NCBI GenBank assembly: GCA_028275075.1
Contig: JAQCNK010000178.1
Span: forward strand, 1-9,044
Origin: Haloarcula sp.
GTDB lineage: Archaea > Halobacteriota > Halobacteria > Halobacteriales > Haloarculaceae
Reading direction: 5' to 3'
DNA length: 9,044 bases
Shown: piece after piece, positions 5,011 to 9,044 of the stretch
How the letters are laid out: each line of letters starts with the position of its first letter
Numbering within the stretch: position 1 is the stretch's first letter
Translations under genes and position numbers: made by a program
The notes under the pieces: generated by a model
What the model saw: the letters and a program-made list of their open reading frames with translations, nothing else
Told to the model about the DNA's origin: nothing
Database searches by the model: none

Positions 5011-6624
5011 ATGGGGGCGAGGGATCGGCTGGACCGGCTTCGCGAGCGCGCGAACATCGCTAACCGCGACGCCGACGAGCCGACGGCCCTCGCAGCGGTC
5101 GTGCTGGCTATTTCACTACTTCTGCTCTCGCCCATCGCGTGGGTCCTACTGGAAGCCAGCGAGATGCCGACTGGCCGATTGGTCGAACTCGTCCTGAGCG
5201 AGACGACGACGACGGTGACCGTCAACACGCTGCTACTGGTCGCCGCCGTCACCGTGCTGTCGATACTTATCGGCGTCCCGCTCGCTCTGCTGACGGTCCA
5301 GACAGACCTCCCGTTCAAACGGTTCTGGACAGTCACCGCGGCGCTCCCGCTCGTGGTCCCCAGCTACATCGGCGCGTTCGCGTTCGTCTCGGCCTTTGGC
5401 CCCCGCGGCGAACTCGCGGACCTACTCGCGCCGCTTGGCATCCAGTCGATTCCGACCATCTACGGGTTACATGGGACAATCCTCGTGTTGACGCTATTTA
5501 CGTATCCCTACGTCTTCCTGACGACGCGAGCGTCGCTCATCTCCTTTGACGGGACAGTCGTCGAGGCCGCCCGCAGCCTGAACGCCAGCCGCTGGGACGC
5601 GTTCAAACGAGTGACGCTCCCGCAGATTCTACCTGGCATCGCCGCCGGCGCCCTGCTCGTGGCGCTGTACGCCCTCTCCGATTTCGGGACGCCAGCGATC
5701 ATGCGATACGACGTGTTTACGCGCATGATCTTCGTCGAGGAGCAGGCCAGAAACTTGGACGCCGCCGCCGTCCTCTCGCTCCTCTTGCTCGTGCTGGCGA
5801 TGGCGATACTCGCCGTCGAGTCCCGAGTCGGAGCGGGTCGTGACGGGGCCTACGTCTCCAGTGGCGACCGCCGGCCCGGCGAGATACAGCTCGGCTACTG
5901 GAAACTGCCCGCGATGGGCTTTTGCGCTCTCATCGCCACGCTCTGTCTGGCTCTTCCCATCGGTATCCTCGGACTGTGGCTCGTCCGCTCGGCCGATGCG
6001 ACACAGGCCGGGTTCGTCTTCGGAGCACAGCACGTGATCAACTCGGTTACACTCGCGGCCGCGGCGGCCGGGCTCTGTGTCGTCGTTGCACTGCCGATTG
6101 CCTACCTCTCGGCCCGCGGGGACGGCACGCTCTCCTCGCTGCCCGAGCGAGTGTCCTACGTCGGCTACGCGGTCCCCGGCGTCGTCATCGGGCTCTCGCT
6201 CATCTATCTGGCGCTTCGCTTCGTCCCCTTCCTCTATCAGAGCCTGTTCGTGCTGGTCTTCGCCTACGTCGTCCGCTTTCTCCCCCAGGCCGTCGGGACG
6301 ACCGAGTCGTCGGTGCTGCAGGTCGACCCGAGCTACATCGAGGCCGCTCGCTCGCTGGGGTACGGGCCGATCACTGCGTTCCGAAAAGTCGTCCTGCCGC
6401 TGGTTGCGCCGGGCATCGCCGCCGGGGCCGCGCTCGTGTTCCTGACGACGATGAAAGAGCTCCCGGCGACGCTCCTGCTCCGGCCGGTCGGCTTCGAGAC
6501 CATCGTAACGTACATCTGGCTGGTCCGCGGAGCAGCATACCAAGGACAGGCGGCCATCCCGGCGCTGATTCTCGTCGGCGTCTCGGGACTCTCGATGCTC
6601 ATCATCCTCAGACAGGAGAGCTAA
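5011..6624 (+). CDS. Ferric-iron ABC transporter permease, fused two-domain (FbpB-like)
   Basis: This 537-residue integral membrane protein forms the iron channel. It consists of two homologous permease halves in one chain, about 12 membrane helices: roughly 26-48, 68-97, 105-129, 151-172, 203-223 and 251-269, then 298-325, 343-367, 381-404, 409-426, 463-482 and 512-534. Each half has an EAA loop that docks on the ATPase: EAARSLNASRWDAFKRV (185-201) and EAARSLGYGPITAFRKV (444-460), each followed by LP...PGIAAGA. The length and duplicated architecture are those of FbpB/SfuB/HitB iron permeases, and ThiP is similar. A polar linker (270-297) joins the halves. The start ATG is one base after the binding-protein stop, with no clear Shine-Dalgarno, so coupling is likely. 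The next gene also starts after a single base. Confidence 0.92.
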   Translation: MGARDRLDRLRERANIANRDADEPTALAAVVLAISLLLLSPIAWVLLEASEMPTGRLVELVLSETTTTVTVNTLLLVAAVTVLSILIGVPLALLTVQTDLPFKRFWTVTAALPLVVPSYIGAFAFVSAFGPRGELADLLAPLGIQSIPTIYGLHGTILVLTLFTYPYVFLTTRASLISFDGTVVEAARSLNASRWDAFKRVTLPQILPGIAAGALLVALYALSDFGTPAIMRYDVFTRMIFVEEQARNLDAAAVLSLLLLVLAMAILAVESRVGAGRDGAYVSSGDRRPGEIQLGYWKLPAMGFCALIATLCLALPIGILGLWLVRSADATQAGFVFGAQHVINSVTLAAAAAGLCVVVALPIAYLSARGDGTLSSLPERVSYVGYAVPGVVIGLSLIYLALRFVPFLYQSLFVLVFAYVVRFLPQAVGTTESSVLQVDPSYIEAARSLGYGPITAFRKVVLPLVAPGIAAGAALVFLTTMKELPATLLLRPVGFETIVTYIWLVRGAAYQGQAAIPALILVGVSGLSMLIILRQES

Positions 6625-6625
6625 C

Positions 6626-7759
6626 ATGGCAAAACAGAAACCATCACAGCGGATTTCCGAGTTCGAAACGATAGAGACGGCGGTCGATGACCCCGAAGAG
6701 ACGGTTCTCTCCATCGACGGCGTCTCAAAAGAGTACGGCCGAGAGAAAGCCGTCGAGAAGCTCTCTCTGTCGGTCAAGGACGGCGAGCTGTTGACGCTGC
6801 TGGGCCCCTCGGGCTGTGGGAAGACGACCACACTGCGGATGATCGCTGGACTCGAAGCGCCCTCGGCAGGGAGTATCACCATCGCCGGGGAGACCGTGGC
6901 CGACGGCGAGAACGGCGCGTTCAACAAGCCCGAAGAGCGCGACGTGGGCATCGTCTTTCAGGACTACGCCCTCTTCCCGCATCTCAACGTCGCCGAGAAC
7001 ATCGCGTTCGGCCTCGATGAACTGGACGACGACGAGACCGACGCGCGTGTCGCCGAGCTACTGGAACTCGTTGACCTGCAGGCCCACGACGAGAAGATGC
7101 CCAGTCAGCTCTCCGGTGGGCAACAACAGCGGGTCGCACTGGCCCGCTCGCTGGCTCCCGAACCCGACCTCCTGCTGCTTGACGAGCCGTTCTCGAATCT
7201 CGACGTGCGACTGCGCGTCGAAATGCGCGAGGAAGTGCGGCGTATCCTGAAACGGGCCGGTGTCACCGCGATTTCGGTGACCCACGATCAGGAGGAGGCA
7301 CTCTCCATCAGCGACCGCGTCGCCATCATGAACGACGGCGCAATCGCACAGGTCGGCAACCCCGGCGAGGTGTTCGAAAACCCCGAGAGCCGCTTCGTTG
7401 CCAGCTTCCTCGGCCAGGCGAGTTTCCTCTCGGCACGCGTGACCAACAGGCTGGAAACGGGGCTGGGAAGCTTCGATCCCGAACTACTGAACGGTCCCAT
7501 CGAGGCCTATGACGGCGCGATGATCGACGTGCTAGTGCGCCCCGACGACCTGCAGGCAATGCCGTCGACCGAGCCAAAAGCCGACGGCTACGTCGTACAC
7601 CGTCAGTACAACGGCCCGAACTTCATCTACCGGGTCGAGCTGCACAGCGGCGACGTGGTCCACTGTATGCACAACCACGTCGAGACCTTCGAGGCGGGCC
7701 AGCCGGTCGAAGTTGACCTGGCCGCCGACCACGAGCTGGCCTGGTATCCCGCTGAATGA
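6626..7759 (+). CDS. Ferric-iron ABC transporter ATP-binding protein (FbpC-like)
   Basis: This 377-residue ATPase powers the importer from the cytoplasmic face. All ABC motifs are intact: Walker A GPSGCGKTT (60-68), Q-loop Gln112, signature LSGGQ (162-166), Walker B LLLLDEP (182-188) with catalytic Glu187, D-loop SNLD (190-193) and switch His220. The C-terminal part (about 265-377) is the TOBE-type regulatory domain of the FbpC/MalK/PotA group, including VRPDDL (304-309). An acidic stretch LDELDDDE (130-137) is a typical halophilic adaptation. A GGAG Shine-Dalgarno (6615-6618) lies inside the end of the permease gene, 7 bases before the ATG. The stop overlaps the start of the next gene (ATGA). 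The family cannot be assigned to iron from the ATPase alone; that follows from the operon. Confidence 0.93.
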   Translation: MAKQKPSQRISEFETIETAVDDPEETVLSIDGVSKEYGREKAVEKLSLSVKDGELLTLLGPSGCGKTTTLRMIAGLEAPSAGSITIAGETVADGENGAFNKPEERDVGIVFQDYALFPHLNVAENIAFGLDELDDDETDARVAELLELVDLQAHDEKMPSQLSGGQQQRVALARSLAPEPDLLLLDEPFSNLDVRLRVEMREEVRRILKRAGVTAISVTHDQEEALSISDRVAIMNDGAIAQVGNPGEVFENPESRFVASFLGQASFLSARVTNRLETGLGSFDPELLNGPIEAYDGAMIDVLVRPDDLQAMPSTEPKADGYVVHRQYNGPNFIYRVELHSGDVVHCMHNHVETFEAGQPVEVDLAADHELAWYPAE

Positions 7760-9044
7760 GCCGGCTGCGACGACCCCGGGTACAGGCTGCGCTTGTCGCA
7801 CTGCTTGGCGGGGTCGTCGTCTACGCCCTTGCTCACGTCGTTTTTCCGTACCACACGAGCAACCACGACGAGGCGGTGTATCTCCAGCAGGCCGCGATGT
7901 TGCTGGAGGGGAAGCTCTTTCTCAGGCCGCCAGTCGACGGCCCGTTTCGGCCGTGGTTCTTCGTCGAGAGCAGCCGAGGGCTGTACTCGAAATACACGCC
8001 ACCAACGGCGGCGATGTTTGCCGTCGGCAAGCTGTTGGGGGGGTACCGAATCGCGCTCGCACTCATCGGAACCGGGTCGCTACTCGGGACCTACCACACC
8101 GTCCGTGAGGCCTTCGACGCTCGGACCGGCGTCGTCGCCACAGTGCTGATGCTCGCCTCGCCGTTGTTCGTCGTCGAGGCCTCTATCTTCCTCTCGTACG
8201 TCCCAGCGATGTTCTGGAATCTCACGTTCGCAGCGTCGTACCTTCACGCCGACCGGACCGGGAGCCGGCGGAGTGGGGCACTCGCAGGGCTGGCCGTCGG
8301 TATCGCCTTCTTCACTCGACCCTACACTGCGGTGCTGTTCGCCACGCCGTTTATTCTGCACGCGCTGTGGTCGTTGCGCGAGCGAACGCGACCAGTTGTC
8401 GAACGGGTCAGCCTGACCGCCACCGTCGGGCTGGTCGGTGTGGCTGCCGCGCTCGGGTACAACGCCGTGATGACCGGTGACCCACGTGTCTTCCCGTACC
8501 AGGCGTTCGCACCGCTGGACGGGCTGGGATTTGGCTATCGGGAGATAGCCGGCTACTCGCGAACGTTTACGCCCGCACTCTCACTGCGTGCTAACGCCGA
8601 GGTGCTCTGGCTGTTCGCCACGGAGTGGGTCGTCGCCGGTCCGCTCGGAATCGCCGCCGCGCTGGTCGGCCTCTGGACCGTCCGTCGGCGTGGCTTCGAC
8701 GACCGTCAGCGCGCCGTCGCCGGTATTGGCCTCAGTATCCCCCTGGGGAACCTCCTTTTCTGGGGGAACCTGAACATCCTCGGAGAACTCGCCGACCCCG
8801 CCGACGGGCTCGTTTCGTTCTTTGGCCCGTACTACCACACGGACCTGCTGGTTCCCGTCGTCGCCTTCGGCGCCGTCGGCCTGCTCTCCACAGTCGAGTG
8901 GGGTCGCGAGACGCTCCCAGACCACGTGAGCGCACCGCGGGCGGGACCGGCGGTCACTGCACTGTTACTCGTGGGAGCGACAGTCGGCGCCGGTGTCGCC
9001 GTCGCCACGGTAGCGGCCCCGGTCGATGAGAACTACGACGTGAC
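7756..9044 (+). CDS. GT39/ArnT-like multi-pass membrane glycosyltransferase (GT-C fold), C-terminus cut by window edge
   Basis: The frame opens with ATG overlapping the ATPase stop (ATGA) and stays open for 429 codons to the edge. It encodes a hydrophobic polytopic protein. Helix 1 is about 11-30. It is followed by an external loop with NHDEAVYLQQAAMLLEG (36-52), the position and form of the acidic DE motif that is catalytic in GT-C enzymes such as ArnT and protein mannosyltransferases. Further segments lie near 84-112, 124-141, 143-163, 174-204, 217-234, 292-307, 319-336, 362-380 and 398-421. FFTRPYTA (185-192) resembles the GT39 family. Such enzymes move a sugar from a polyprenyl-phosphate carrier to lipid, protein or glycan outside the cell. 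Overlap with the iron ATPase implies co-transcription and translational coupling. Donor and acceptor are unknown. No Shine-Dalgarno is visible, which fits reinitiation. Confidence 0.75.
   Translation, partial: MSRLRRPRVQAALVALLGGVVVYALAHVVFPYHTSNHDEAVYLQQAAMLLEGKLFLRPPVDGPFRPWFFVESSRGLYSKYTPPTAAMFAVGKLLGGYRIALALIGTGSLLGTYHTVREAFDARTGVVATVLMLASPLFVVEASIFLSYVPAMFWNLTFAASYLHADRTGSRRSGALAGLAVGIAFFTRPYTAVLFATPFILHALWSLRERTRPVVERVSLTATVGLVGVAAALGYNAVMTGDPRVFPYQAFAPLDGLGFGYREIAGYSRTFTPALSLRANAEVLWLFATEWVVAGPLGIAAALVGLWTVRRRGFDDRQRAVAGIGLSIPLGNLLFWGNLNILGELADPADGLVSFFGPYYHTDLLVPVVAFGAVGLLSTVEWGRETLPDHVSAPRAGPAVTALLLVGATVGAGVAVATVAAPVDENYDV

Noticed and set aside
5629..6951. 440-codon open frame on the minus strand across the permease gene and the start of the ATPase gene
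   Set aside because: It lies antisense to clearly conserved permease and ATPase sequence, is full of Arg/Asp/Glu/Gly low-complexity stretches, and matches no family I recognise. Long shadow frames are usual in GC-rich DNA.
3861..7759. Transporter considered as a thiamine (ThiBPQ) system
   Set aside because: Gene order and fused permease fit both, but the NHYY iron-type Tyr pair, Tyr214 and the DtxR-like operator favour ferric iron. No thiamine-linked genes or TPP riboswitch were seen.
7713..8108. Plus-strand frames of 118-134 codons in other frames inside the right-end gene (also 8625-9029)
   Set aside because: The frame from ATG 7756 is open to the edge and gives a coherent multi-helix membrane protein; the others are Arg/Pro-rich shadows.
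1..9044. CRISPR arrays, tRNA/rRNA genes, transposase genes
   Set aside because: I found no regularly spaced repeats, no cloverleaf-like sequence and no transposase motifs in any part of the window.

Overview
The window looks like chromosomal DNA from a halophilic archaeon (class Halobacteria). It is GC-rich, its proteins are acidic, one product carries a Tat-lipoprotein signal with a haloarchaeal-style LAGC lipobox, promoters are TATA-like, genes are packed with 1-base gaps or ATGA overlaps, and the phaB product matches what I remember of haloarchaeal PhaB. Genus cannot be fixed from the sequence; a Haloarcula-like lineage is only a guess.

Left arm, minus strand (1-2310): a two-gene operon transcribed leftwards. 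It encodes an NADPH-type 3-ketoacyl/acetoacetyl-CoA reductase (phaB, FabG-like), then, one base after its stop, the carboxyltransferase (beta) subunit of an acetyl/propionyl-CoA carboxylase (pccB). pccB runs off the left edge with perhaps five residues missing. Together they touch polyhydroxyalkanoate precursor supply and propionyl-CoA assimilation.

Divergent intergenic region (2311-2641): AT-richer DNA with the minus-strand phaB promoter on one side and a plus-strand promoter on the other. Midway lies a long imperfect hairpin (2432-2514) whose 17-bp arms are perfectly complementary. Close to the right-hand gene there is a perfect TTTAGG-N4-CCTAAA palindrome over the TATA-like box, with a degenerate copy just upstream.

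Right arm, plus strand (2642-9044): five genes. The first is a homologue of plant reversibly glycosylated polypeptide / UDP-arabinopyranose mutase (GT75/RGP family). A second TTTAGG-N4-CCTAAA palindrome follows, then a ferric-iron ABC transporter: Tat-exported lipoprotein binding protein, fused two-domain permease and ATPase. The last gene overlaps the ATPase stop by ATGA and encodes a GT39/ArnT-like multi-pass membrane glycosyltransferase, cut by the right edge.

The most interesting feature is this arrangement. Two sugar-handling proteins, a cytoplasmic nucleotide-sugar mutase-like enzyme and a membrane GT-C enzyme, bracket an Fbp-type iron importer, and the same DtxR/Idr-like operator precedes both the mutase-like gene and the importer. 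This suggests an iron-starvation regulon that couples iron import to cell-surface or lipid/protein glycan remodelling. The gene identities are well supported; the coupling is inference.
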